Part shown: one piece after another, positions 54,892 to 63,819 of the stretch
Layout: every line of letters begins with the position of its first letter
Numbering within the stretch: position 1 is the first letter of the stretch
From: an uncultured Trueperaceae bacterium
GTDB taxonomy: Bacteria > Deinococcota > Deinococci > Deinococcales > Trueperaceae
Length of the DNA stretch: 64,000 nt
Reading direction: 5' to 3'
NCBI GenBank assembly: GCA_913057685.1
Contig: CAJXOA010000008.1
Span: 1-64,000, forward strand
Notes under the pieces: generated by a model
Databases searched by the model: none
Told to the model about the DNA's origin: nothing
Seen by the model: only the letters and a program-made list of their open reading frames with translations
Position numbers and translations under genes: made by a program

Positions 54892-56700
54892 TCAGCGCTC
54901 CACGATCGCCATGCGGGCGTTGACGATGTTCAGGACGAGGGCGAAGAACCAGCTGATGACGAGGTAGGAGAGGATGATCATGATGATCACCGGGACGCTG
55001 GCGCCGGTCTGGTTGGCGACGATCGTGCTGATCGCGAAGATCTCCGCGTACGCCGCGAGGGGCGCGAGCGAGGAGTTCTTGGTGAGGTTGAGGAACTGGC
55101 TGATCATGGGGGGCAGGATGATGCGGACCGCCTGCGGGAAGATCACGAGGCCGAAGGTCTGCGCGCCGGACAGCCCGAGCGCCTTCGACGCTTCGGTTTG
55201 GCCCTTGGGGACGGCGAGGATGCCGGCGCGGACGATTTCGGCGATGAACGTCGCGGTGTAGATCACGAGCGCCAACAGCAACGCCAGGTAGCTGGCGGTG
55301 AAGCGGAAGCCGCCCTCGTAGTTCGAGACCGGCACGGTCGGGGTGCTGTAGACGAGGGCGCCGGAGGGGCGGATCTCGACGGTCGCGTCGAGGGTGGGTT
55401 CGTCGTCGTCGCCGGGCGTCCCGAACAGGCCGACCGGACCCGACGCGCCGACGGAGCCGACGCCGCTGCCGCCGGTGGCGTCCTCCGCCTCGAGCGAGGC
55501 GACGGGGTCGAACCCGGGGATGCGGATGAGGCCGTCGCGGTCGGACACCAGGTCGCGGCGGAAGCCCTCGACGACCAGGGCGGTCTGGACGTTGCGGAAC
55601 CCCTCGCCGTTCGCGTCGACCTCCTCGCCCGCCTGCCACGCCCCGTCGCCGTTGCGGTCCTCGTAGACGAGGGCGGAGATCGGTTTCTCGACCCAGTGCA
55701 GGTCGAAGCGTTCCGCCTGGTCCTCGTCGAGGAGGCGGGCGTCGACCGCGTCGTACTCGCCGTCCTCGAGGACGGCGTAGCGCACGACGCTGGGCTTGAC
55801 GGTGCGTTGCTCGACGAGGTTCTGGCTGCGGGCGGTGAGGGCGCCCTCGGCGACGCGGACGGTGACGGGGACGAAGCCGTAGCGGGCCTCGTCGCGGTCG
55901 TGCTCGCCGTCGCCGTCGGCGTCGAGGAACGACAGTCCGCGGCCGCGGTCGGCGGTGAACTCGATCGCGAGGTCGGCCGGCCGGTCGTCGCCGGCGGAGG
56001 CGACGACGTAGCCCACGCCGGTGACGAGCACGAAGGCGGCGAGGGTGGCGGGCCAGGCGCGCCCGGGGCGTTCGCTGGCGCGAATGGCGCGGCGGCGGAG
56101 CCGGTGGACGACCGCCGCGAGGACGACGGCGGCGAGGATCCAGGGAAGCCACTGCTGGAAGGCGAACCCGGGGTAGAGGAACGGGAAGGCGAGGCCCTTG
56201 TTGGAGAAGTAGATGCCGCCGGGCAGGCGGATCGGGGCGCTGATGGTGGGGGGCAGCGTCGCGATGGCGGCGGTGTACCAGAAGATGATCTGCACCGCGA
56301 GCGGCGTGTTGCGCAGCAGCTCGACGTACGCGCCGGCGATCTGCCGCAGCAACCAGTTGCCGCTGAGCCGCGAGACGCCGACGGCGACGCCGAGGAGGGT
56401 GGCGAGAACGACGCCGATCAGCGCGATCTTGAGGGTGTTGAGGAAGCCGATGACGAGCGCCCGCCAGTAGGGGTCGTCGGCGGTGTAGGGGATCGGGCGT
56501 TCGCTGATGGGGATACCGGCGCGGGCGTCGAGCCAACCGAAGTTGGCGGGCAGGTCCGAGCGGGCCAACGCCGACGTGACGTTCGTCCACAGGATCGCGA
56601 GCGCGGCGAGGAGGACCGCGACGAAGACGACCTGCGCGACGATGCCGAGCGTCTTGACGTTGCGCCAAACGGGGATGGGGCGCTGCGGGTCAGTCGGCAC
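54892..56700 (-). CDS. aapQ: polar amino-acid ABC transporter permease (AapQ-like) with EF-hand-bearing insert
   Basis: Permease partner of AapM, but 602 residues instead of about 400. Helices lie at about 20-40, 83-110, 130-150, 185-202, 217-236, then 468-495 and 570-595, with the PAAT segment VELLRNTPLAVQIIFW and the EAA loop EASKALGLSGAQTFGLVIFPQAVR (Glu-Ala-Ala-like then Gly). Between helices, residues about 238-465 form an extra domain with two perfect EF-hand loops: Asp260, Asp262, Asp264, Gly265, Glu271 and Asp348, Asn350, Asp352, Gly353, Glu359, and a third Asp-rich site near 387. The style resembles SdrD-B/Cna-B calcium domains. The start is a GTG. Confidence 0.85.
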   Translation of the reverse strand: MPTDPQRPIPVWRNVKTLGIVAQVVFVAVLLAALAILWTNVTSALARSDLPANFGWLDARAGIPISERPIPYTADDPYWRALVIGFLNTLKIALIGVVLATLLGVAVGVSRLSGNWLLRQIAGAYVELLRNTPLAVQIIFWYTAAIATLPPTISAPIRLPGGIYFSNKGLAFPFLYPGFAFQQWLPWILAAVVLAAVVHRLRRRAIRASERPGRAWPATLAAFVLVTGVGYVVASAGDDRPADLAIEFTADRGRGLSFLDADGDGEHDRDEARYGFVPVTVRVAEGALTARSQNLVEQRTVKPSVVRYAVLEDGEYDAVDARLLDEDQAERFDLHWVEKPISALVYEDRNGDGAWQAGEEVDANGEGFRNVQTALVVEGFRRDLVSDRDGLIRIPGFDPVASLEAEDATGGSGVGSVGASGPVGLFGTPGDDDEPTLDATVEIRPSGALVYSTPTVPVSNYEGGFRFTASYLALLLALVIYTATFIAEIVRAGILAVPKGQTEASKALGLSGAQTFGLVIFPQAVRIILPPMISQFLNLTKNSSLAPLAAYAEIFAISTIVANQTGASVPVIIMIILSYLVISWFFALVLNIVNARMAIVER

Positions 56701-56800
56701 GGGGGCCTCGCGGGGGGCGCGGCGCGGGAGAGGGGGGCGCCGGGGTGGACGGGGTCGTTCGCAAGATAGGGGTCACGCGGTGGGGCGCGGGGCAAGGGGG

Positions 56801-56828
56801 CGCGGGGCCGGCCGTGGCCGGCCCCGCG
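56801..56828 (-). terminator. stem-loop between aapJ and aapQ
   Basis: A 13-bp perfect inverted repeat (56801-56813 with 56816-56828) begins 14 bases past the aapJ stop. Such a stem usually protects the abundant binding-protein mRNA and lowers read-through into the permeases. Confidence 0.55.
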
Positions 56829-56841
56829 GGGGGAACGAGGA

Positions 56842-57858
56842 TCAGCGGAAGGGCGGGGCGTACATCAGGCCGCCGTCGGTGTACAGCGCGTTCAGGCCCC
56901 GGTCGAGGTTGAACTGGCTGTCGGCACCGAGGTGGCGGTCGAAGATCTCGCCGTAGTTGCCGACCTGCTGGATCATGTTGATCATCGCGTCGCTCTCGAG
57001 GCCGAGCTGCTGCAGCGCTTCGCCGTCGACGCCGAGGAAGCGGCGGACGACCGGCGCTTCGGCGTTGGCGGCGACCTCGAGGACGTTGTCGCTGGTGATG
57101 CCGTACTCCTCGGCGAAGATCGTCCCGAAGGTCACCCACTTGACGACGTCGAACCAGGTGTCGTCGCCGTGCAGGACGGCCGGCCCGAGCGGCTCCTTGG
57201 AGATCGTCTGCGGGAGGATGACGTGCTCGTCCGGGTTCTGCAGGAGGCTGGAGCGGCTGACGAGGCCGGACTTGTCGGTCGTCACCGAGTCGCACTGGCC
57301 CGCTTCGTAGGCGCCGAACGTCTGGTCGGCGGACTCGAAGGTGAGGGGCGTGAACTCGATGTCGAGGGCGGCCATGACGTCGGCGAGGTTCAGCTCCGTC
57401 GTGGTGCCCGACTGCACGCAGATGCTGGTGCCCTCGAAGTCGGCGAGCTCGGTGATGCCCGACGCCTCGCGGACGATGAAGCCCTGGCCGTCGTAGAAGG
57501 TGGTCGGGGCGAAGTTCGCGCCGACCTCGCTGTCGCGGCTGGAGGTCCAGGTGGTGTTGCGGATCAGCACGTCGATCTCGCCGGTCTGCAGCGCGGTGAA
57601 GCGCTCGGCGGCGTTGAGGCCGCGGTACTCGACGGCGTCGGCGTCCCCGAGGACGGCGGCGGCGATGGCGCGGCAGAAGTCGACGTCGAACCCGGTGAAG
57701 TTGCCGTCGCTGTCGATCGCGCCGAAGCCGGGCAGCTGCGCGTTGGCGCCGCAGACGAGGGTGCCGCGATCCTGGATCTCGTCGAGCAGGCTGTCCTGCG
57801 CGTTCGCGAGACCAATCACGACGGAGAGGGCGACGACGAGGGTCACGAGCTTGCGCAT
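56842..57858 (-). CDS. aapJ: polar amino-acid ABC transporter substrate-binding protein (AapJ-like)
   Basis: Exported solute-binding protein, 338 residues. Signal peptide about 1-21 (VTLVVALSVVIGLANAQ), without a lipobox Cys at the cleavage site. The SBP_bac_3 fold shows RGTLVCGANAQLPGFG, GFDVDFCRAIAAAVLGD, DVLIRNTTWTSSRDS and NYGEIFDRHLG, the AapJ/BztA pattern for L-amino acids. Two Cys pairs may bond. ATG after AAAAGGAG. Its promoter is TTTACA-17-TAGACT with a palindrome just downstream. Confidence 0.92.
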   Translation of the reverse strand: MRKLVTLVVALSVVIGLANAQDSLLDEIQDRGTLVCGANAQLPGFGAIDSDGNFTGFDVDFCRAIAAAVLGDADAVEYRGLNAAERFTALQTGEIDVLIRNTTWTSSRDSEVGANFAPTTFYDGQGFIVREASGITELADFEGTSICVQSGTTTELNLADVMAALDIEFTPLTFESADQTFGAYEAGQCDSVTTDKSGLVSRSSLLQNPDEHVILPQTISKEPLGPAVLHGDDTWFDVVKWVTFGTIFAEEYGITSDNVLEVAANAEAPVVRRFLGVDGEALQQLGLESDAMINMIQQVGNYGEIFDRHLGADSQFNLDRGLNALYTDGGLMYAPPFR

Positions 57859-57891
57859 ACGGATCTCCTTTTCGCGTGGGGCGTTGCGGGC

Positions 57892-57911
57892 CGCGTGCCA
57901 CATGGCACGCG
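57892..57911. promoter_or_regulatory. inverted repeat CGCGTGCCA-N2-TGGCACGCG at aap promoter
   Basis: A 9-bp perfect inverted repeat with a 2-base spacer covers about +3 to +22 of the predicted aapJ transcript. A dimeric repressor binding here would block the promoter; an mRNA hairpin is the alternative. Confidence 0.55.
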
Positions 57912-57920
57912 CCTCGCGCA

Positions 57921-57949
57921 AGTCTACGCCCACCCCGCCCGCTTGTAAA
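57921..57949 (-). promoter_or_regulatory. promoter of aapJQMP operon
   Basis: Minus strand: -35 TTTACA at 57949-57944 and -10 TAGACT at 57926-57921, 17 bases apart. The leader is about 55 bases with an AAAAGGAG ribosome-binding site. Confidence 0.65.
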
Positions 57950-57991
57950 GCCTCCCCCGCGTGCAAGTTCATGCGGACGGGGGGCACGACG

Positions 57992-58022
57992 AAAACGGCG
58001 CGCCCCGGATGGGGGCGCGCCG
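57992..58022 (-). terminator. intrinsic terminator of V-type ATPase operon
   Basis: On the minus strand an 11-bp GC stem (58022-58012 with 58006-57996) with a 5-base loop is followed by GTTTTC. It is the only hairpin in the window with a four-base T-run and lies 27 bases past the atpD stop. Confidence 0.75.
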
Positions 58023-58048
58023 CGACGACGGGAGCGTGGGAAGCGAGG

Positions 58049-58705
58049 CTAGGCGGCGGCGTCCTGCGGGGCGCGCGACGCTTCGTTCTTCGCCTCGAGC
58101 TTCGCCTTGATCTTCTTGAGCGTCGTGACCTCCTCGAGGGCACGCTGGTCCAGCACGCTGCGGATGCTCTTGATCTGGGTACGGATGCCGGGGATCACGA
58201 GCTGCTCGAGGGCGTTGACGCGTCGGTTCGTCTTGTTGATCTCCTCACCGATGCGGCGCAGGCGGGTTTCGGTGGCCGCGACCCGCACGATCGCTTCGGT
58301 GAGCTTGCGGAACTCCTCGGAGGCGTCGAGGGTGCGCGCCCCAGCTTGGATGGGGCTGAACGGCACCGTCGTGTCGAAGGTGGGCGGTTGCACCTCGGGC
58401 ACCTTCACGCCGAACAGGTTCTCCACCTCGACGTCGACGTCGAGGCCGGTGGGGCTGGCGAGGGCGGCGCTGCGCACCGACTCGGGGCCGTCCCACGCGT
58501 TGGCGAGGAACAGCGCGAAGTACGCCTCACGGCTCGCCTCCTGCAGCGCCCGGCGCGCCTCGAGCGACGCCTTGACGAGATCGAAGAACTCCGAAATCAG
58601 GGCGTCGCGCTTGCGCTTGAGCAGGTCCGCACCGCGACCGGCGAGCTTCAATTGGTCGCGGCGCGCGAGCAGGTTCGAACGGGTGGGGGCGACGGATTCG
58701 GCCAT
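58049..58705 (-). CDS. atpD: V-type ATP synthase subunit D
   Basis: Central rotor shaft subunit of the V/A-type ATPase, 218 residues, two long helices. Typical ends: APTRSNLLARRDQLKLA at the N-terminus and RRVNALEQLVIPGIRTQIK in the second helix. Last gene of the operon, followed by the intrinsic terminator. Confidence 0.95.
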   Translation of the reverse strand: MAESVAPTRSNLLARRDQLKLAGRGADLLKRKRDALISEFFDLVKASLEARRALQEASREAYFALFLANAWDGPESVRSAALASPTGLDVDVEVENLFGVKVPEVQPPTFDTTVPFSPIQAGARTLDASEEFRKLTEAIVRVAATETRLRRIGEEINKTNRRVNALEQLVIPGIRTQIKSIRSVLDQRALEEVTTLKKIKAKLEAKNEASRAPQDAAA

Positions 58706-58714
58706 GGTCGGACC

Positions 58715-60139
58715 TCAGACCGCCTCGTCGGCGGCGCCCCAGAGCTCCTCCATCTTGGCGCCGTAGTACGCATCGATCTGCTCGTTCTTCAGGCGCGTCA
58801 GCTCGCTCTTCGGGAGCTTCGTGAGGGTCGCCCACGCGATCTGCAGCGACTCCTCGACGGTGCGGTTGCCGGTCCCCTGGTCGACGAAGTCGCGCTCGAA
58901 GTCGTCGGCGAACTTCAGGTACAGCTTGTCGGTCTCCGACAGGGCGTCCTCCCCCGTGATCGCGACGAGCCGCCGCAGGTCGAGGCCGTTGGCGTACGCC
59001 GCCTGCAGCTGGTCCGCGACGTTCTTGTGGTCGTCGCGGGTCTTGCCCTCGCCGATGCCGTTGTTCATCAGGCGCGACAGCGACGGGCCGGGGTTGATGG
59101 GGGGGTAGACGCCCTTGTTGTGCAGGTCGCGCGCCAGGTAGATCTGCCCCTCGGTGATGTACCCGGTCAGGTCGGGGATCGGGTGGGTGACGTCGTCGTC
59201 GGGCATCGACAGGATCGGCAGCTGCGTGACGGAGCCCTTCTTGCCGGTCACGACGCCGGCGCGTTCGTAGATGCCCGCGAGGTCGGTGTACATGTAGCCG
59301 GGGTAGCCACGACGTCCGGGGATCTCCTCGCGCGCACCGCCGATCTCGCGCAGCGCCTCGCAGTAGTTCGTCATGTCGGTGAGGATGACGAGGACGTGGT
59401 AGTCGTGCTCGAAGGCGAGGTACTCCGCCGCGGTGAGCGCCATGCGGGGCGTCAGGATGCGCTCGACGGCGGGGTCGTCCGCCTTGTTCAGGAACAACAC
59501 CGACCGGGCGAGGGCGCCGGTCCGCTCGAACTCCTGCGTGAAGAACGTCAACTCGCGTTGCGTGACGCCCATCGCGGCGAACACGACGGCGAACTCGGTG
59601 TCCTCCCCGACGACGGTCGCCTGCCGCGCGATCTGCGCGGCGAGCTCGTTCGCCGGGAGGCCGGAACCACTGAAGATCGGCAGCTTCTGGCCGCGCACGA
59701 GGCTGATCAGCGTATCGATCGTGCTGACGCCGGTCTGGATGAACTCCTCGGGCTTCTGCCGCGCGACGGGGTTGATGGGCGCCCCGCCGATGGGGACGCG
59801 CTGGTCGGCGACGACGTCGGGCAGCCCGTCGATCGGCTCGCCGATCCCGTTGAAGCGCCGCCCGATCATGTCCTTGGACACGCCCAGGCGCGCGACGTTC
59901 TCGACGAGGCTGACGGTCGTGGAGGACAGGTCGATGCCGGAGGTCTCCTCGAAGACCTGCAGGACCGTGTAGTCCTTGCTGACCTCGATGACCTGCCCGC
60001 CGCGCATGCGGCCCTGGGCGTCCTCGATGTTGACGATCGCGTTGTAGCTCAGGTCCGGTGCGTTCTGCAGGAACAACAGCGGGCCGGAGACGTAGCTGAC
60101 GTCGGTGTACGCCTTCTTGAGTAGGTTCTTGTCGCTCAC
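58715..60139 (-). CDS. atpB: V-type ATP synthase subunit B
   Basis: Non-catalytic nucleotide-site subunit of the V1 head, 474 residues. It lacks a Walker A loop; instead [20 protein letters not shown] is seen, as in all B subunits. Other marks: [18 protein letters not shown] and [15 protein letters not shown]. The GTG start has AAGGAG upstream, nine bases after the atpA stop. Confidence 0.96.
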   Translation of the reverse strand: MSDKNLLKKAYTDVSYVSGPLLFLQNAPDLSYNAIVNIEDAQGRMRGGQVIEVSKDYTVLQVFEETSGIDLSSTTVSLVENVARLGVSKDMIGRRFNGIGEPIDGLPDVVADQRVPIGGAPINPVARQKPEEFIQTGVSTIDTLISLVRGQKLPIFSGSGLPANELAAQIARQATVVGEDTEFAVVFAAMGVTQRELTFFTQEFERTGALARSVLFLNKADDPAVERILTPRMALTAAEYLAFEHDYHVLVILTDMTNYCEALREIGGAREEIPGRRGYPGYMYTDLAGIYERAGVVTGKKGSVTQLPILSMPDDDVTHPIPDLTGYITEGQIYLARDLHNKGVYPPINPGPSLSRLMNNGIGEGKTRDDHKNVADQLQAAYANGLDLRRLVAITGEDALSETDKLYLKFADDFERDFVDQGTGNRTVEESLQIAWATLTKLPKSELTRLKNEQIDAYYGAKMEELWGAADEAV

Positions 60140-60147
60140 GATGCTCC

Positions 60148-61887
60148 TTACGCCGGCACCGCGAAGCCCTGTTCGAGCTCGGCGGCGACCTCGTCGCGGT
60201 AGGCGGCGAACTCCTCTTCGGCGACGTAGCGCGCGCGGTTCACCCGCTCGATGACCGGCGCGGAGATCACGTCGTCGACCGTGGCGCCCGCCTCGAGCGC
60301 GGCGCGGGCCTGCTCGTACGTCTTCAGCATCAACTGCAGAAGCCCGTACGCCTTGCTCAGGCTGCACGACGCGTCGATGGGGTCGAACCCGTTCTGCTGC
60401 AGGAAGTCCTGCCGCAGAATACGGCCGACCTCGATCACGAGGCGTTCGGCGTCCTGCAGGGCGTCCGGCCCGACGAGCTGCACGACCTCCTGCAGGTCCG
60501 CTTCGCGCTGCAGCAGGTCGACCGCCTGGTCGACGAGCTCCGGGTAGTCCTCCGCGACGTTCTCGCGGTACCAGGCGTCGAGGCCGTCCTTGAAGAGCGA
60601 GTAGGAGCGGTTCCAGTTGATCGCGGGGAAGTGCCGGCGGCGGGCCAACGAGGCGTCGAGCGCCCAGAAGCAGCCGGTGATGCGCAGGGTCGCCTGCGTC
60701 ACCGGTTCGGAGAAGTCCCCGCCGGCGGGGCTGACCGCCCCGATGATGCTGACGGCGCCCTGTTCGCCCGCGAGGGTGGTGACGCGCCCGCCGCGCTCGT
60801 AGAACGCCGAGAGCCGCGAGGCGAGGTAGGGCGGGTAGCCCTCCTCCGCCGGCATCTCCTCGAGGCGGGAGCTGATCTCGCGCAGCGCCTCCGCCCAACG
60901 GCTGGTCGAGTCCGCCATGATCGAGACGCTGTAGCCCTGGTCGCGGAAGTACTCCGCGAGGGTGATGCCGGTGTAGATCGACGCTTCGCGCGCCGCGACC
61001 GGCATGTTGGAGGTGTTGGCGATCAACACCGTGCGCTGCATGAGCGGGTTGCCGGTCTGCGGGTCCTCGAGTTCGGGGAACTCGACGAGCACGTCGGTCA
61101 TCTCGTTGCCGCGCTCACCGCAGCCGACGTAGACGACGATGTCGGCGTTGCCGTACTTCGCGATCGACTGCTGCGTGACGGTCTTGCCCGAGCCGAACGG
61201 GCCCGGGATCGCCGCGGTCCCCCCCATCGTGAGGGGGAACAGCACGTCGAGGATGCGCATCCCCGTCAGGAACGGCGTGACCGGGTCGAGCTTCTCGTCG
61301 ACCGGGCGCGCCTGCCGCACCGGCCAGGGGTGCGCCATCTTGAGTTCGGTGCCGTCCTCGAGGACGACGACCGGGTCGTCGACGGTGTACTCGCCCTCCG
61401 CGACGACGCTCTTCACGGTGCCGCCCATGCCGGGCGGCACGAGGATCTTGTGGGTGAAGGTGAACTCCGGGACGGTGCCGATGACCTGCCCGGGCGCGAG
61501 TTCGTCGCCCGCCGCGACGGTGGGCGTGAACGTCCAGGTCGCTTCGCGCGACAGCGAGTTCACCGTCAGGCCGCGGTCGATGTAGGTGCCCGACGCCTCC
61601 TGGATCTTGTCGAGGGGGCGTTGGATGCCGTCGAAGATGCCGTTCAGCATGCCGGGCCCGAGCTCGACGGCGAGCGGCAGGCCGGTCGAGACGACCGGTT
61701 CGCCGACCGTCAGGCCGCCGGTGTCCTCGTACACCTGCACGAAGGCGGTGTCGCCGTCGAGGCGGATGATTTCGCCGACGAGGTTCTCGGTCCCGACCCG
61801 CACGATGTCGTACATGCGGGCGCCCATCATGCCTTCGGCGATGACGGCCGGACCGGAGATCCTCGCGATGGTTCCTTGAATGGCCAT
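60148..61887 (-). CDS. atpA: V-type ATP synthase catalytic subunit A
   Basis: Catalytic subunit, 579 residues. Walker A is GPFGSGKT, the catalytic Glu lies in GCGERGNEM, and [18 protein letters not shown] is present. The A-type bulge domain (about 110-190) distinguishes it from F-type beta. In this phylum the enzyme mainly makes ATP. ATG start with GGAGAGG upstream. Confidence 0.97.
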   Translation of the reverse strand: MAIQGTIARISGPAVIAEGMMGARMYDIVRVGTENLVGEIIRLDGDTAFVQVYEDTGGLTVGEPVVSTGLPLAVELGPGMLNGIFDGIQRPLDKIQEASGTYIDRGLTVNSLSREATWTFTPTVAAGDELAPGQVIGTVPEFTFTHKILVPPGMGGTVKSVVAEGEYTVDDPVVVLEDGTELKMAHPWPVRQARPVDEKLDPVTPFLTGMRILDVLFPLTMGGTAAIPGPFGSGKTVTQQSIAKYGNADIVVYVGCGERGNEMTDVLVEFPELEDPQTGNPLMQRTVLIANTSNMPVAAREASIYTGITLAEYFRDQGYSVSIMADSTSRWAEALREISSRLEEMPAEEGYPPYLASRLSAFYERGGRVTTLAGEQGAVSIIGAVSPAGGDFSEPVTQATLRITGCFWALDASLARRRHFPAINWNRSYSLFKDGLDAWYRENVAEDYPELVDQAVDLLQREADLQEVVQLVGPDALQDAERLVIEVGRILRQDFLQQNGFDPIDASCSLSKAYGLLQLMLKTYEQARAALEAGATVDDVISAPVIERVNRARYVAEEEFAAYRDEVAAELEQGFAVPA

Positions 61888-61902
61888 GTCCCTGCCTCTC
61901 CT

Positions 61903-62229
61903 CTACTCGAGCTTGATGTCGAAGCCGATCGCGCTCCGCACCAGCTCCTTCATGTACGTCGTCGCGTCGGATGCCTCGTCGAACGCCGCCCCGAGGCTGG
62001 GGACCGGCAGGATGACCGGCAGGTCCCGCCCCCGCATCGTGCGCGCGGTGGCGTCGATCGGGTCGGGCACCAGCCCCTCGTCGACGACGACGAGGCCGTA
62101 GCGGTCCTCCTCGACGAGGGCGTTCAACTGCGCCGCGGCGTCGCGGGGGTCGGCGACGCGCACCTCGACGCCCGCGAGGCGGTAGCCGGTCGCGGTCTCC
62201 TCGTCGGTGAACACCACGACCTCAGGCAT
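61903..62229 (-). CDS. atpF: V-type ATP synthase subunit F
   Basis: Central-stalk regulatory subunit, 108 residues, a small alpha/beta fold ending DATTYMKELVRSAIGFDIKL. Its start overlaps the atpC end by eight bases. Confidence 0.92.
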   Translation of the reverse strand: MPEVVVFTDEETATGYRLAGVEVRVADPRDAAAQLNALVEEDRYGLVVVDEGLVPDPIDATARTMRGRDLPVILPVPSLGAAFDEASDATTYMKELVRSAIGFDIKLE

Positions 62230-63232
62230 GCGCGAGCTCCTTCTCGACGTGGGCGCGCGGCACCCCGTAGTACGCCGCGCGGGCGAGCAGGCGCACCATC
62301 GCGCCCTCCTCCTCGCGGTCGCGGAGGTAGCGCACGACGACGCCGATCCCGAGCGGATCGCGGATGGCGGCGCGCCGCGCTTCGCGCTCCTGCACCGTGC
62401 GGATCGCCCGCTCGACGGAGGACAGGTCCTCCGCCGTGGCGGCCGGCGCGAAGGCGCCGAGCTTCACCTGCGCGAGGGCGGGAAGACCGTCGCGCGCGAG
62501 CGCGTCGAAGGCGTCGCGGCCGACGTCCCGCCCGCCCGGAAGGAACAGCGCGGCGGCGTCGACGTCGCGGCCCGACACCTTCAGGGCGGTCCGCAGGTTC
62601 GCCGCGTCGATCGCGCGGGCGACGTAGGCGTCGAAGGCGGGCACGCCGACCTCGTCCGCGGTCGCGCGGAGCGACGCGAAGAAGGCGGTGTCGAGCGCCA
62701 CCTCGAAGGCGAGCAGGTCGCCGTCCTGCGCGTAGGCGCGGGCGGCCCGCACGAAGGGGGCCCCGAGCGGGTGCCCGGTGGCGGCGACCACCTGCGCGGC
62801 GCTCGGCAGGTCCGGCGCCGCGGCGACCGCCTCGAGGGTCTTCGGGCGCAGCTCGCCCGCCCCCTGCAGCGCGTCGCCGACGTCCCCGAGGTCGCGGCCG
62901 GCGTGCACCGCACGCGCGACCGTCTTGAGGTCCTCGAGGTCGTAGCGGCGCAGCAGCGCCGCGATCATGCGCCGCGCGTCGCCCCCGGCGTACGCCAACA
63001 GGCGTTCGGCGTCGGCGTGGAACGCCTCCGCCAACGCGCGGTCGACGCCCGCCAGGCCGGCCCCGGCCTCCCCGGACCGCTCGAGGGCGGCGCCGTACGG
63101 GGAGTTGGCGAGCCAAGCGCGGAAGGCGTCGAAGTCGCTCGCCTCCAGGGCGGCGCGGACGCCGTCGTCGCCGAGCAGGCGGGCGCGCTGACCGCGGACG
63201 CGGGCGTTGACGTAGCCGAAGTCGTTCGCCAT
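62222..63232 (-). CDS. atpC: V-type ATP synthase subunit C
   Basis: Socket between the central shaft and the membrane ring, 336 residues, all helical in three similar bundles (repeated Y-x-R-RYDLEDLK style units, e.g. LLRRYDLEDLKTVARAVHAG). Starts one base after the atpE stop; overlaps atpF. Confidence 0.93.
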   Translation of the reverse strand: MANDFGYVNARVRGQRARLLGDDGVRAALEASDFDAFRAWLANSPYGAALERSGEAGAGLAGVDRALAEAFHADAERLLAYAGGDARRMIAALLRRYDLEDLKTVARAVHAGRDLGDVGDALQGAGELRPKTLEAVAAAPDLPSAAQVVAATGHPLGAPFVRAARAYAQDGDLLAFEVALDTAFFASLRATADEVGVPAFDAYVARAIDAANLRTALKVSGRDVDAAALFLPGGRDVGRDAFDALARDGLPALAQVKLGAFAPAATAEDLSSVERAIRTVQEREARRAAIRDPLGIGVVVRYLRDREEEGAMVRLLARAAYYGVPRAHVEKELAHA

Positions 63233-63814
63233 TCAGGCCTCCGGGTTCGCCAGGACCCGCGCGACGTCCGACGCGAGTTCGTCGCGCAGCGCCTCGAGGC
63301 GGGCGGGCAACGTGTTCTCCACGCTGACGCTGCCGGCCACGACGCGCACGCCGGCGCGCACGTCGTCGGCGCCGCGGACCTCGGCGTCCATCCCGGCGGC
63401 CGCGACGACCTCGCGCGCGAGCTCGACGTCGCCGGGCGCGACCTCGATCGCGTTGGGGCGACCGCCGACCGCGGGCGCCGCTTCGCGCAGCAGCCCGTCG
63501 AGGAGCCCCCGGTAACGGTCCGCGTCGTTCGGGAGCGCATCGAAGCGTTCCTCGACGGCGTCGAACACCGACTGGATGGCGCGCTGTTGCGCTTGGAGCC
63601 GCTGCGAGGCGGCCTCCAACTGCGCCGAGCTGCGCGCCCGGACGAGGGTCGCGTCGCGCGCGGCCTTCGCCGCACGTTCGCGCTTCGCGACCACCGCTTC
63701 CGCCTCCGCGTCGGCGTCGGCGACGATCGCGGAGGCGCGTTCGCGCGCCTCCGCGAGGATGGCGTCGATCTCCGCGCTCGCTTCTTTGTCAAGCAGAGCA
63801 GCCAGATCCGCCAT
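63233..63814 (-). CDS. atpE: V-type ATP synthase subunit E
   Basis: Peripheral-stalk subunit, 193 residues. The N-terminal half is a charged coiled coil (EASAEIDAILAEARERASA onward to about 100), the C-terminal half a globular domain that binds the A/B head. It lies five bases after atpK. Confidence 0.9.
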   Translation of the reverse strand: MADLAALLDKEASAEIDAILAEARERASAIVADADAEAEAVVAKRERAAKAARDATLVRARSSAQLEAASQRLQAQQRAIQSVFDAVEERFDALPNDADRYRGLLDGLLREAAPAVGGRPNAIEVAPGDVELAREVVAAAGMDAEVRGADDVRAGVRVVAGSVSVENTLPARLEALRDELASDVARVLANPEA

Positions 63815-63819
63815 GCCGC

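Noticed and set aside
56763-56768. Strong internal promoter before aapQ (TATCTT)
   Set aside because: No -35 at a suitable distance and 62 bases to the start; kept only as a weak possibility in the stem-loop finding.
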